From assembly GCA_963804885.1 (NCBI GenBank), contig CAWDSF010000006.1, positions 434,001 through 498,000 on the forward strand: 64,000 bases of DNA, in the 5' to 3' direction. Both the position numbers and the translations under genes were made by a program. Below the pieces are notes generated by a model, which saw only the letters and a list, made by a program, of their open reading frames with translations, searched no databases and had not been told where the DNA came from. The stretch comes from PALSA-1004 sp963804885. Lineage in GTDB: Bacteria > Pseudomonadota > Gammaproteobacteria > Burkholderiales > SG8-41. Shown piece by piece: positions 1 through 9,517 of this stretch. How positions within the stretch are numbered: the first letter of the stretch is position 1; the number at the start of each line of letters is the position of its first letter.

Positions 1-25
1 TGGAAGCCCAGCGTTTCGCGTTCGC

Positions 26-802
26 TCACTTGAAGATGCTCCCGATGAACGTAGTGGTTCGTTGCTCCCGCGGACTGCCTAGCACCTGCTCCGGGGGCCC
101 CTGCTCGACGATGCCGCCGCCTTCCATGAATACGACCTGCGAGGAGACTTCGCGCGCGAAGCGTAATTCATGGGTGACGATGATTGCGGTGCGGCCACCG
201 ATCGCGAGATCGCGTATGACGCGCAGCACCTCTCCGGTCAATTCGGGGTCGAGCGCGGACGTCGGCTCGTCGAACAGCATGATCTTGGGGTCCATGATAA
301 GCGAGCGCACGATCGCCACGCGCTGCTGCTGGCCGCCGGACAGCGTCGCGGGGTAGGCGTTCGCCTTTTCTTCGAGGTTGACCTGGCGCAGCAGCGCGAC
401 GGCCTTTTCGGTCGCGTCCTTCCGGGTCCAGCCAAGGACGCCGGTCGGCGCCTCGATGATGTTGCCCATCACGGTCAGGTGCGGAAACAGGTTGAACGAC
501 TGGGACACCATGCCGATGCCCGTCCGGTAGCGGGCGATTTCCCGGCCGGACAGCCGGGTTCCATTGCTCGCGAGTCCGTTCGGCGTAATCTTCACGTTGC
601 CGACGGTGATCGTGCCGCCCTGGATGCGCTCGAGGTAGTTGATGCAACGGACGAGCGTGCTCTTCCCCGATCCGCTCGGCCCGATGATCGCCATCGTCGA
701 GCTTGGCGGAACGACGAGGTCTACGCCGCGCAGGACCTCCAGGGGCCCGAAGCGCTTGTGGACCTGCTCGAGGCGGATGACGGGATCAGGCTGCTGCGGC
801 AT
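26..802 (-). CDS. Polar amino-acid ABC transporter ATP-binding protein
   Basis: Cytoplasmic ATPase of a polar amino-acid importer (GlnQ/HisP family), 258 aa. Visible motifs are Walker A GPSGSGKST, the ABC signature LSGGQQQR, Walker B IMLFDEPTSALDPE and a switch histidine in VTHELRF. I start at the ATG of MPQQPDPVIRL; the reading frame stays open 33 codons upstream but that part is Arg/Ser-rich shadow sequence over the permease. It overlaps the upstream permease end by 17 bp. It is the last gene read here of binding protein, permease, ATPase, so one substrate is likely shared with the module at 3.6-8.5 kb. Substrate identity cannot be read from the ATPase. Confidence 0.93.
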   Translation of the reverse strand: MPQQPDPVIRLEQVHKRFGPLEVLRGVDLVVPPSSTMAIIGPSGSGKSTLVRCINYLERIQGGTITVGNVKITPNGLASNGTRLSGREIARYRTGIGMVSQSFNLFPHLTVMGNIIEAPTGVLGWTRKDATEKAVALLRQVNLEEKANAYPATLSGGQQQRVAIVRSLIMDPKIMLFDEPTSALDPELTGEVLRVIRDLAIGGRTAIIVTHELRFAREVSSQVVFMEGGGIVEQGPPEQVLGSPREQRTTTFIGSIFK

Positions 803-1486
803 GGTGCTGCGTCTGGAAGTAACCGCCCATCGGCAGCTTGCGTGACAGGTACCGCACCAGCGACGATACCGCGAAGACGAGCACGAAGTAGGTGAGCGCA
901 ACCGCCGTATAGACCGGCATGGGCAGGAACGTCGCGCTGACGATCAGCCCGGCCTGATACATGAGATCGGGAACGGCGATGATCGACACGATGCTGGTCG
1001 ACTTGAAGCAGATGACGTACTGATTGAGGATCCCGGGCAGCATGCGGATGAACGCCTGCGGAATGACGATCCTGCGCATCAGCCGCGTATAGGTCATGCC
1101 CAGCGACTGGGCAGCTTCGATCTGTCCCTTGTCGATCGATTCGATGCCGGCGCGATACTCCTCGGCGAGATACCCGCTCGATTGCAGCGCGAGCGCGATC
1201 AGCGAGCTCGTGTACGCATCGAACTTGACGCCGATGATCTCGGGCAACGCGTAATGGACCCAGACGAGCTGAACGAGAATCGGCGTGTTGCGGCAGAACT
1301 CGACGTAGAAGACCGCGGGCAGCGCGCACGATCCGGCTGCGCGCCAACGTCCCGAGGCACGCGACAAGGCCGACGACGATCGCAACGAGCATCGACAGCA
1401 CCGACAGCGAGACCGTGACCCAGATACCGGCCAGCAGTACGTCGTGGTACTCCGCAGAATATTTGCCACAGGCGGGTGAACGACAC
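786..1486 (-). CDS. Amino-acid ABC transporter permease (frame broken twice)
   Basis: Inner-membrane permease of the HisM/GlnP type. The reconstructed product begins MSFTRLWQIF (GTG start), continues AEYHDVLLAGIWVTVSLS, and later has the EAAQSLGMTYTRLMRRIVIP coupling loop that docks on the ATPase. The frame changes near 1468 and near 1318. Removing one base at each point joins the three reading frames into one protein of about 230 aa, the usual family length. Both breaks are therefore more likely sequencing insertions than decay. It lies between the ATPase and the binding-protein gene, in operon order. The start is the least certain point. Confidence 0.8.
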
Positions 1487-1585
1487 GGACCTTCCCTGCT
1501 GACGCCGGAACTTGCAGCCGGCGACGCCATTTCAGCGCCGCGCGGCTGCCGCTCGATGGAACGCGAACACCCGCTTGCGATCGCG

Positions 1586-2407
1586 CTACTTCTTGGCGAA
1601 CGGGTTGGTTCTTGCCATGTATTCGTCGTACGTCGTCTTGACGAGGTCGTTGGCGGCAACCCAGCGCACGTATTGGTCGAGGAAGTCCTTCCATTCCTGA
1701 TCGCCGTAGCGAACCGCCCAGCCCACCGGTGCGTTACCGAAGTCCTCGCCCGGGAATGCCATCCTGCCCCACGCCGCATTCTCGGGAATCTGCAGCCACC
1801 AGTTGATGTTGATGATCGGGAGGATCGTCACGTCGGCGTCGCCGCGCTGCGTCGGCGGCAGCGTCTCGACGTCCGACTGGATCTGCAGTGCGAGGAACTT
1901 GGCCTTCGGGAACAGCCGCTTGCCGGTCTCGTATTCACGCGATCCCAGTCCCACGGCGATCGTCACGTTCTCGTTGTCGAGGTCCGAGATCTTCTTCAGG
2001 TTCTTCTTGTTGTCCTTGCGGATGATCGCGTTGAGGCCCTTCGCGCGGAACGGCGTGACGAAGCTCACCTCGAGGGCACGCGGCGCGTTGTAGACGAAGC
2101 TGCTGCCGAAGAAATCGCAATCCCCGCGTTTCAGAGCAAGCACGGCGGTATTCCATTGCACCTCCACCGGCTGGATCTTCACCTTCATCCAGGTCGCGAG
2201 CTCGTTCGCCAACTGCACGAAGACGCCCATCCACTCGCCCGTCTTGGGATCCTTGTACGACTCGGGCGAGCCCTGTGCGTAGCAAACCTTCATCACGCCT
2301 TCCTTCTTCACCTTCGTCAGCGTTGACGATTCCGATTGGGCGTGCGCGGCGCCGGCGCCGACCAGCAGCATGACCGGCGCGATGCAGAAAAGGTGCCTCA
2401 GTTTCAT
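1586..2407 (-). CDS. Periplasmic amino-acid-binding protein of ABC transporter
   Basis: Solute-binding protein, family 3, 273 aa. The start MKLRHLFCIAPVMLL gives a Sec signal peptide with a probable cleavage after AHAQ. The mature part opens with the family pattern (VKKEGVMKVCYAQG) followed by DPKTGEWMGVFVQLANELA. It is read ahead of the permease and ATPase. The 31 codons upstream of this ATG are not conserved-looking and would spoil the signal peptide. It should capture an amino acid or amino-acid-like acid for the enzymes encoded upstream; the ligand is not deducible from sequence alone. Confidence 0.93.
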   Translation of the reverse strand: MKLRHLFCIAPVMLLVGAGAAHAQSESSTLTKVKKEGVMKVCYAQGSPESYKDPKTGEWMGVFVQLANELATWMKVKIQPVEVQWNTAVLALKRGDCDFFGSSFVYNAPRALEVSFVTPFRAKGLNAIIRKDNKKNLKKISDLDNENVTIAVGLGSREYETGKRLFPKAKFLALQIQSDVETLPPTQRGDADVTILPIININWWLQIPENAAWGRMAFPGEDFGNAPVGWAVRYGDQEWKDFLDQYVRWVAANDLVKTTYDEYMARTNPFAKK

Positions 2408-2480
2408 GATCCAAACTCCTTCGCGAAAATGTCGTGGCGATCGGGGACGCGTCGTCCCAGTGCCGAGGACGAGGTGACCG

Positions 2481-3561
2481 TCATTGCGGACGCGCCGCAA
2501 CCGGCCGTGACATCGACTTCAAATCGTAGCTGACGGCGGCCGGCATCCGTTGCGCGATCAATGCCGCGAGTTGCTCGACCGAGCGTGCGTCCGGACGAAA
2601 TGCAAGCGTGACGATCGGAATCTGCGGGTCGGCGACATGCATCCGTTCGGCCGCCGACGGCGTGACCAGCAGCACATCGCTCGCTTGCAGCAGCTTGCGT
2701 ATCGCCGAGCGCTGCTTCGTGAGGCAGCCATCGACGCGAAGTCCGGGGTTGTAGCCGTCCACCATGCCCGTCAGCGACACGAGCGTCTGCCTCAGGTCGC
2801 ATACGATGCCGACCCGCGTACCCGCGCGCAGTCGCGCGACGTGCAGCAGGCTTTCCGGGTCGATGGGAATGTGCATGCCGAAGATCTGCGCGCGCCCGTC
2901 TTCGCCGGTTTGCGCGCCCAGCGCCGCTTCGATCGCCGACAGGTGCGTAATGTTCACGGCGAGAATGCTGTAGTCGTCGAGGAATCGCTTCGGATCGCGC
3001 AGGACCGCGTCGATGAGCAACGGCTCGATCGGATGCGCGACGGCGAGTTGCAGGTCGCGGCTCAACATGGTCGCATCGCGGCGATTGCATTCGATGAAGC
3101 CGATACGCGGTCCGGCGCGCCCGTACGCCTGCGTGACGACGTCGTCGACGAAACGCCGGAACTGGGCCTGGCCCAGTCCGCTCAGCTTTGCTTCCTGAAC
3201 GGCGAGTGCGAGCAGGCCGGTGATGCCGTCGAGTGCGCCATCCAGGCTGATCCGCAGCGGACGCCTGCTGATGAAAGTACCGAACCCGGCGCGCGTCAGC
3301 AGGTAGCCGCGCTGCGCGAGCGAGCGATACGCCTTGCTCACCGTGTTCTTGTTGGCGCCGAGCTCCGCGGCCAACGCCTCGCAGGTTGGAATCTGCTGGC
3401 CCGGCGTGTACTCCTTGCGCGCGATGCGCAGCAGGATCGCGCGCTCGATCTCGCGACCATGACACCGAGCGCTTCGCGCGCGCGGCGGCCAGGGATTGGC
3501 GCAGATTCCGAGCCGGCACGGCGGCGCTCGGTGGCTTCATCGCTCCACTCGGTGGCTTCAT
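2481..3561 (-). CDS. GntR-family transcriptional regulator (one frame break)
   Basis: Winged-helix regulator. The DNA-binding domain reads EIERAILLRIARKEY, then PGQQIPTCEALAAELG, then NKNTVSKAYRSLAQRG; a ligand domain of about 220 aa follows that I cannot place in FadR, HutC or MocR classes. The wing-helix domain has no in-frame start of its own: dropping one base near 3453 joins it to a 5' frame starting MKPPSGAMKPPSAAV with a good GGAG ribosome site. That start carries a 7-residue repeat (MKPPSGA/MKPPSAA) from a 21-bp tandem duplication. A degenerate copy of the dyad found at 8550-8566 lies 7 bp upstream of the start, so autoregulation and control of the flanking catabolic genes is likely (inference). 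Confidence 0.8.
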
Positions 3562-3568
3562 TGCTCCA
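3527..3568. repeat. 21-bp tandem repeat, two copies
   Basis: Two adjacent 21-bp units (3527-3547 and 3548-3568) differ at one base. They encode the MKPPSGA/MKPPSAA repeat at the likely N-terminus of the GntR regulator, so the duplication also duplicates a possible start codon. Confidence 0.8.
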
Positions 3569-3584
3569 TCCTAACTCTTAAGAC
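3568..3584. promoter_or_regulatory. Candidate GntR operator, copy 2
   Basis: The 17-mer begins with ATCCTAA, a 3-bp spacer and TTA. It matches the perfect dyad at 8550-8566 at 12 of 17 positions with the same spacing. It lies directly upstream of the GntR start, the expected place for an autoregulatory site. Binding is inferred. Confidence 0.5.
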
Positions 3585-3631
3585 GGATGGATGACAACGC
3601 GTGGACGCGCGAATGGGCCCGGCGTCCGCGC

Positions 3632-5243
3632 TCAATAGCCAATCGCGCATCCATCCTGGCGAGGTTCCGAGCCCGCGACCCAGACGCCGCCGGGCAATGC
3701 GCGGATGATCTGTGCGCCCCCCATTGCGCGATGCTCGCGGCGCACGATGTCGTGACCCCATTCGGCGAGCCGCGCGCACGTCGCATCGGGCACGCCGGAC
3801 TCGATCACGACGCGGCGGCCTTCTTCCCACCAGAAGCGCGGCGCATCGATGGCGCTCTGCACGTCGAGGCCATAGTCGAGCAGGTTCACCACCAGCTGCA
3901 GATGCGCCTGTGGCTGCATGAAGCCGCCGCTCACGCCGAATGCTGCGTGGATCGCGTCATCGCGCAGCAGCATGGCCGGGATGATCGTGTGAAACGGACG
4001 CTTGCCTGGCGCGATGCGGTTGGGATGGGCGGGGTCGAGCGAGAACCCGGCGCCGCGGTTCTGCATGACGAAGCCCAGACCTTCCGCGACATGGCCGCTG
4101 CCGAAATCATCGTAGACGCTGTTGATGAACGAGACGGCGTTTCCTTCTGCGTCCGTGGCCGCGAGATAGACGGTGTCGGAACGTCCCCATGCCTTCGCCG
4201 CCGGCGACGAGGCGATCCAGCCGCTCGGCCGGCGCACGTCCGCGAGCAACTGCGCAACCGGCACGTCCGCAAAGCGCGGGTCGGCCACGTGATGCTGCGC
4301 GTCGACCATCGCCTGCTTGGTCGCCTCGATCAGCACATGCCAGCATTCGGGAGAATCGCGCGAATAGGCGGACAGGTCGAGATCCGCGATCGCCGCAAGC
4401 GCCATGAGCGCAGCGACGCCCTGGCCATTGGGCGGGCATTCGAGAACGCGATAGCCGCGATAGTCGACGCCGATCGGCTCCTGCCACTGCGCGCGGTACG
4501 CGGCGAGGTCGCTGCGGCTGATCAATCCGCCCGCCTGCTGCGCGTACGTCACGAGCCGCTCGGCGATCTCCCCTTCGTAGAATGCGTCGCGGCCGCCTGC
4601 GGCCACCAGTCGCAGCGTGCGAGCAAGATCGCGTTGCACGATGACGTCGCCCGCCCGCGGCGCGCGACCGTCGATCAGCAGCGTGCGCGCCGCTTCGGGA
4701 TCCTGGCGCAGCCGAGCCTCGCTCATGCTCCAGCTGCGTGCATCGCCGGGTGACACGGGAAAGCCGTCCGCGGCGTATTCGATCGCGGGTTGCAGCACCT
4801 CGCGCAGCGAAAACCGGCCATGCGCGGCCAGCATCTGCGACCAGCCGTCGACGCATCCGGGCACCGTCCACGCGAGCGGGCTATGCCGCGGCACCGCGTC
4901 GAGGCCACGCGCGCGAAAGCCGTCGAGCGTGGCCGCCGCAGGCGCCGGTCCGCTCGCATTGAGCGCGTGCACGCTGCGCGTCGCGCGCGCTGTAGAGCAA
5001 TGCGAACGCATCGCCGCCGAGTCCCGTTTGATACGGCTCGACAACACCGAGAACCGCTGCGGCGGCGACGGCGGCATCGACGGCGTTGCCGCCGCCGAGC
5101 AGCATGCGCACGCCGGCAAGGCTCGCAAGCGGATGCGCCGTCGAAACCATGCCGCGCCGCGCAAACACGGGCGAGCGGCGCGAGTTGAACTCCTGGTGTT
5201 GTAGGTTTGCAAATTCGCGCCTGGGCGGCTCTGCGGCGCTCAC
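3632..5243 (-). CDS. ggt: Gamma-glutamyltransferase family protein (one frame break)
   Basis: Autoprocessing Ntn-hydrolase that removes or transfers gamma-glutamyl groups, about 535 aa (usual 530-580). The N-terminal half has GGGNAVDAAVAAAAVLGVVE and TGLGGDAFALLY; the processing nucleophile threonine is in SDTVYLAATD, followed by NSVYDDFGSGHVAEGLGF. The frame shifts near 4987 and is restored by removing one base in a GC run (YSAR then TRSVHALN). The GTG start overlaps the stop of the upstream enolase-family gene by four bases (GTGA), which fixes it. No clear signal peptide is visible, so it may be a cytoplasmic YwrD-type enzyme acting on an imported gamma-glutamyl or N-acyl compound (inference). 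Confidence 0.88.
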
Positions 5244-6389
5244 CGGGCCACCGGCAGCGGCTTTGGACCGACCGCATAGCGCTCGAGTATCTCCAGATCG
5301 AGTTCGACACCGAGTCCCGGCTTGTCGGGTACGGCGACCCAGCCATCCTCGACTGGCATGCGTTCGCGCGTGAGCAATCGATTGATTGGCGTTTCGGCCA
5401 CGCAGTATTCCTGGAAATACGCGGTCTCGAGCACCGCATTGAGGTGCAGCGACGCTGCCTTGATGACGCCGCTCTTCCATGCGTGCGGAACACACGCTGA
5501 CCGCCTGGCGTTCGGCCTGGCGCGCGATCCTGAGGGCTTCGGACAAGCCGCCGCAACGCGTGACGTCGGGTTGAACGACATCGACGTGGCCGCGCTCGAC
5601 CAGTTCGCGGAAGCCCCAGCGCGTTGCCTCTTCCTCGCCGGCGGCGACGCGCATGTGCACGGAATCGGCCAGTTCCGCGTACGCCTCGAACTCGTCGGGC
5701 TCGAACGGCTCCTCGAGCCAGTAAATGCCGATCTGCTCGAACTCGCGTGCGACGCGGATCGCCCGCCGGGCATCGGCGCCATAGCCGAAGCCCGCATCGA
5801 TCAGGATCTCGACGTCGTCACCGGCCGCGCGCTTCGCGGCACGCGCAAGGCGCACGTCCTGCTCCTCGTCCTTGCCGATCGGACCCCAGCCGAACTTGAT
5901 GGCCGGGAAACCCATCGCGACGAGCTCCTCGACGCTCGCCTCGACGTCACGCTCGGTGTCCGGCATCAGCAGCGATGCGTAGGGTCGAACGCGGTCGCGC
6001 TTGCGTGCGCCGAGCAACTCCGACACCGGCTTGCCGAGCTTCTTGCCCTTGATGTCCCACAGCGCGATGTCGATGCCGCTGATCGCATGCATCGCCACGC
6101 CGCGCCGGCCATAGTAGACCGAACCCATGTACATGCGTCGCCACAGACCTTCGATGTCGAGCGGGTCCTGTCCGATCAGCACATGGCGCAGCCCGGTGGC
6201 GATGTAGTGCGAATTGGGCGCGTCGAATACGGCCTTCACGACTTCCGGCGCCGAATCGACCTCGCCGATGCCGACGATACCTTCGTCGGTATGAACCCGG
6301 ACGATGAGATCATCCTGGCTGCCGTCGGCAATGGCGCCGTCGACGACCGGTTGGCGCAGGATGATTGCTTCGACTTCGGTGATCTTCAC
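5240..6389 (-). CDS. Mandelate racemase/muconate lactonizing enzyme family protein (one frame break)
   Basis: Enolase-superfamily enzyme, about 382 aa, GTG start at MKITEVEAIILRQP. Metal ligands are visible in order: Asp in EILIDAGFGYG, Glu in YWLEEPFEP, Glu in AAGEEEATRWG. The general-base lysine region reads FPAIKFGWGP, and the mandelate-racemase-subgroup histidine is in PHAWKSGVIKAA. The break near 5495 falls just before that histidine; removing one T of a TT pair gives SVCPHAWKSG. The family abstracts a proton alpha to a carboxylate, giving racemisation or dehydration. Neighbours (amino-acid ABC importer, N-acyl/gamma-glutamyl hydrolases) favour an amino-acid or hydroxy-acid derivative, but the substrate is unknown. 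Confidence 0.88.
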
Positions 6390-6433
6390 GTACGCATGCT
6401 CCTGTTTTCGTTGCGGGTCGCGCGAAAGGGTCG

Positions 6434-7456
6434 TCAGGCGAAGATGTCGGCCACGAGATCGCCGGTGGCGACCGCCTGGTTGCCGACCCAGCTTTGCGGC
6501 GGAAACGTCATGACGTAGCCGTCCGCCGGCATCGCGATCGCCTCGACCTCCTTGCCGAATAGGTCGCGTGTGCGCGCGATCACGGTACCTGCCTTCAGGA
6601 ATGTCCCGCACTCCACTTCGAATCGGATGAGGCCGCCACGTTCGGCACGGATCGTCGGCAATGCGGGATGCACGCCGGGAACGACCAGAAAATCGCGCTG
6701 CGGCTCGATCGTTCCTTCCAGCATGCCGAGATGGATGAGCACGTTGCGGATCCCGCGCAACGCACCGCCCACGGTCTGTTCATCGAGCATGCGCGACTTC
6801 GTCATTTCGATCATGAACGCCGGCTTTCCCGCATCCAGGCAGGCGCCGGCGAGGGTGAGCGGATTGGGTGCCGTGGTCACCAGGGTGACGCCAAAGGCGC
6901 GCGCGAGGTCCAGCGTCTTCTCCCACGCCGGGGTGCCGAGCGCATCGCGTTTGCCCCCCCGATACATGAAGGTGAACGCGATGCCGGGCTCGCCCACCGC
7001 ATGCAGGTCGATCGCGCAATCGGATTGCGCGACGATTTGCGTCCAGAGCAAATCGACGATTCGCTGCGTCAGGCTGCCCTTCGGGTCGCCGGGCCACAGC
7101 TTGTGGATGTCGCCGGCGAACGCGACGCCCTCGCGCGCCGCGTAGTGGGGCGCGACGCGCGTCGCGAATTGATGCGCAATCAGATTGGCGAGCGGAACCG
7201 CGATCACGGCGCCCGCGAGGCGAGCAGGATCGAGCTCCGTGCGCAAGCGGCGCAGCGTCTCGATCGAGTAGATCGTCTCCTGTCCGTGCGAGCCCGCGTG
7301 AAGATACACGACTGGACCGTCGTCGCGCCCATTGACGATGACGATCGGGACCTGCACCGGCGTTATTCCGTCGGCCAGCTCGCCGACGGACGCGAAGCCG
7401 CTGGCAACGCTGCCGCTCGCCGCTTCCAGCGGTCCAGCCTTCACACTGGCGCGCAT
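6434..7456 (-). CDS. Succinylglutamate desuccinylase/aspartoacylase family hydrolase
   Basis: Zinc-dependent N-acyl amino-acid hydrolase fold (AstE/AspA, M14-like), 340 aa. The zinc-binding HxxE is in YLHAGSHGQE and the third ligand histidine in AIDLHAVGEPG. A C-terminal barrel segment (GGLIRFEVECGTFLKAGTVI) is typical of the longer members, which act on small N-acyl or N-carbamoyl compounds or ectoine derivatives. The ATG chosen has GGAG eight bases upstream; an earlier in-frame start would overlap the next gene. It lies between the dehydrogenase and the enolase in one minus-strand run, so it probably deacylates an intermediate of the same pathway. Confidence 0.88.
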   Translation of the reverse strand: MRASVKAGPLEAASGSVASGFASVGELADGITPVQVPIVIVNGRDDGPVVYLHAGSHGQETIYSIETLRRLRTELDPARLAGAVIAVPLANLIAHQFATRVAPHYAAREGVAFAGDIHKLWPGDPKGSLTQRIVDLLWTQIVAQSDCAIDLHAVGEPGIAFTFMYRGGKRDALGTPAWEKTLDLARAFGVTLVTTAPNPLTLAGACLDAGKPAFMIEMTKSRMLDEQTVGGALRGIRNVLIHLGMLEGTIEPQRDFLVVPGVHPALPTIRAERGGLIRFEVECGTFLKAGTVIARTRDLFGKEVEAIAMPADGYVMTFPPQSWVGNQAVATGDLVADIFA

Positions 7457-7508
7457 GAACGCCTCCGTGACGATACGGGATCGGGCGCCGCCCTGCAGAT
7501 TGAAGGAA

Positions 7509-8495
7509 TCATGCCGACGGGCGCCGCGGGACGACATCGGGATTGACGGGGGAGCGCGGCCGCTCGTTGCGCACGATGCGCACGACCTCGAGCGCGGCGG
7601 CCACGGTGACGTGCTCGCGCGACTCCTCGGAGTACCAGGCGACATGCGGCGTCAATATGACGTTGTCGAGCGCCAGCAGCGGATCATCCGGCGACGGGGG
7701 CTCGGGATCGGTCACGTCGAGTCCCGCTCCGGCGATTCGCCGGGTTCGCAACGCCGCCACCAGCGCAGCCTGATCGATGACGCCGCCGCGAGACGTGTTG
7801 ATGAGGAACGCGCTGCGCTTCATCTGCGTAAGCTCGCGCTCGCCGATCATTTTCGCGGTGGCGTCCGTGAGCGGAACGTGGATCGAGACGTAGTCCGAGC
7901 GCCGCAGCAGCTCCGGCAGGTCGACGAATCGCACATGCTCCGCCGTCGCGGCATGGCGTGAATGGGCGAGAACCTCGAGTCCCAGCCCGTACGCCTTGGC
8001 GGCGAGCACGCGCGCGATGTCGCCGAATCCGATGATGCCGAGAACCTGTCCGGCCAGGCGATGGCGCGGAACGGCCGGCCGATGACTCCATCCGCCTGCA
8101 CGCACGTCGCGGTCGAAAACGATCAATCCGCGGGCCCATCCGAGCAGCAGCGCGAGCACGTGGTTCGATACCTCGTCCCAGTTCGCATCGCGCACATTGG
8201 CGACCCAGATACCTCGCTCGGTGGCAGCCGCGACGTCGATGTTGTCGACGCCCTTGCCGAAATGCACGACACCGCGGCAGCACGGCCACGCATCGAGCAC
8301 TCGTTCGGTCAGCGCGACGTGCTGATTGATCACCGCATCGGCGTCTGCGCCGAGCGCCATCGCTTCGTCCTCGCTGCGGCAGGCTCCGACGACCAGCTCG
8401 ATTCCGGCGTCCGCCAGTATCTCGGCGGCCCGGCGGATATCCGTGTAGTGGTGGTCGGTAATGACGGCCTTCACCGAATGCGTCTCCTCGTGCAA
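7509..8495 (-). CDS. D-2-hydroxyacid dehydrogenase (NAD-dependent)
   Basis: 328 aa, PGDH/formate-dehydrogenase-like fold. The nucleotide-binding loop reads GIIGFGDIARV, with the last glycine of GxGxxG replaced by Ala. The catalytic Arg is in NTSRGGVID, Glu in DVTDPEPPSPD and His in TPHVAWYSEES. It interconverts a 2-oxoacid and a 2-hydroxyacid in the cytoplasm. It is the first gene of the minus-strand operon and is divergent from the RraA-like gene, with the 17-bp dyad between them. An in-frame GTG seven codons in (VKAVITDHHY) could be the real start. Confidence 0.9.
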   Translation of the reverse strand: MHEETHSVKAVITDHHYTDIRRAAEILADAGIELVVGACRSEDEAMALGADADAVINQHVALTERVLDAWPCCRGVVHFGKGVDNIDVAAATERGIWVANVRDANWDEVSNHVLALLLGWARGLIVFDRDVRAGGWSHRPAVPRHRLAGQVLGIIGFGDIARVLAAKAYGLGLEVLAHSRHAATAEHVRFVDLPELLRRSDYVSIHVPLTDATAKMIGERELTQMKRSAFLINTSRGGVIDQAALVAALRTRRIAGAGLDVTDPEPPSPDDPLLALDNVILTPHVAWYSEESREHVTVAAALEVVRIVRNERPRSPVNPDVVPRRPSA

Positions 8496-8549
8496 ACTGG
8501 CCCGGTCGCCGGTCGGGCCTCAGCCGGCATCCGACAACGCTTGCATTCA

Positions 8550-8566
8550 ATCCTAAGATTTAGGAT
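8550..8566. promoter_or_regulatory. Perfect 17-bp dyad, candidate GntR operator
   Basis: ATCCTAA-GAT-TTAGGAT is a perfect 7-bp inverted repeat. It lies in the 132-bp divergent promoter region between the hydroxyacid dehydrogenase and the RraA-like gene. A degenerate copy precedes the GntR gene. Size and symmetry fit a GntR dimer site; the assignment is inference. Confidence 0.65.
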
Positions 8567-8627
8567 GATGAATGTCAAACGTCCTGGAACCTGTAACGAC
8601 GGGCAAATCGCCCCGGGAGAGCGTGCC

Positions 8628-9299
8628 ATGCCGAAACGAGGAGACAGCAACTTTTTCGACGAGCTGCGCGCGCGGCTCTACACGGCGGTGCTCTCCGACG
8701 TCCTGGACGAGATCGGGCTCCGCAGCCAGGCGATGACACCGCGCATACGGCCGCTCGACGACGAACGGGTGCTGGTCGGTTTCGCGCGGACGGGACTGTT
8801 TCGCGAGGTATTCCACGTTGCGCGAGACGAGAATCCCTATGAGCTCGAAATCAGGATTCTCGATGATCTGGAGCCGGGCGACGTCGTGGTGTTCGGCTGT
8901 GGCGGCTCGGAGCGCATCGCGCCGTGGGGGGAGTTGCTGACGACGGCCGCGCGGGCGCGCGGCGCGGCCGGCGCGGTGACGGACGGCTTCGTGCGCGACG
9001 TCCGTGGCATCCGCAAGGCCGGATTCCCGGTGTTCCACGGCGGCATCGCTCCACTCGATTCCAAGGGACGCGGCAAGGTTGCCGAGATCGACGTGCCGAT
9101 CGAATGCGCGGGCGTTCGCATCGAGCCGGGCGACCTCGTTTTCGGCGACGTCGACGGCGTGGTCGTCGTGCCGCGCAGGGCCGAGGACGAAGTGCTGGCG
9201 CGTGCCTTCGACAAGGTCGCGAGCGAGAACACGACGCGCGACGAGCTGCTGCAAGGGGCGAAGCTGAAGGACGTGTTCGAGCGCTACGGCGTCCTGTAG
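8628..9299 (+). CDS. RraA-like / 4-hydroxy-4-methyl-2-oxoglutarate aldolase family protein
   Basis: 223 aa, with the RraA/HMG-aldolase pattern GAVTDGFVRDVRGIRKAGFP (Gly-rich loop, then the RD pair that binds metal and pyruvate enolate in aldolase members) and a C-terminal GDLVFGDVDGVVVVPRRAED. Family members are either pyruvate aldolases/oxaloacetate decarboxylases or, in RraA itself, RNase E inhibitors. The catabolic context favours an aldolase or decarboxylase. The in-frame ATG (MPKRGDSNFF) has GGGAGA upstream; the reading frame is open further up, but through the operator. It is divergent from the dehydrogenase operon and followed by the EthD-like remnant and MFS gene. Confidence 0.88.
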   Translation: MPKRGDSNFFDELRARLYTAVLSDVLDEIGLRSQAMTPRIRPLDDERVLVGFARTGLFREVFHVARDENPYELEIRILDDLEPGDVVVFGCGGSERIAPWGELLTTAARARGAAGAVTDGFVRDVRGIRKAGFPVFHGGIAPLDSKGRGKVAEIDVPIECAGVRIEPGDLVFGDVDGVVVVPRRAEDEVLARAFDKVASENTTRDELLQGAKLKDVFERYGVL

Positions 9300-9342
9300 C
9301 GATGCCGCTCGCCGCGAGGAATGCCCGAGTGATGGATTACCG

Positions 9343-9434
9343 ATGATCAAGCGCCTGACGATCATGACGCGCCGGCCGGGGCCATCGTGACGTTCATCGT
9401 GGACGAGCGCGAGATCAAGTCGTCGCCGATGTGA
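9343..9434 (+). pseudogene. EthD-like remnant with both ends kept, middle missing
   Basis: Between the RraA-like and MFS genes is an ATG reading MIKRLTIMTRRPG, which resembles the start of EthD-fold proteins. It is followed at once, in another frame, by VTFIVDEREIKSSPM and a stop, resembling an EthD C-terminus. A normal member is about 100 aa or more; here about 30 codons remain. The identification rests on short, weakly diagnostic sequence. Confidence 0.3.
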
Positions 9435-9517
9435 CCCGCCGTCGTGCGTTGACGGCCGCGTAGTGCTGGGCCGTTTCGTCGCGGCATCGGCCGCTCGCTG
9501 ACATCGACGTCGCCGCC

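Noticed and set aside
1415..2326. Long plus-strand open frame (303 codons) opposite the binding-protein gene
   Set aside because: It mirrors a well-supported minus-strand gene, has Arg/His-rich composition and no recognisable motif; typical GC-rich shadow.
3587..4753. Long plus-strand open frame (388 codons) opposite ggt
   Set aside because: Antisense shadow of a recognised enzyme; no ribosome site and no family features.
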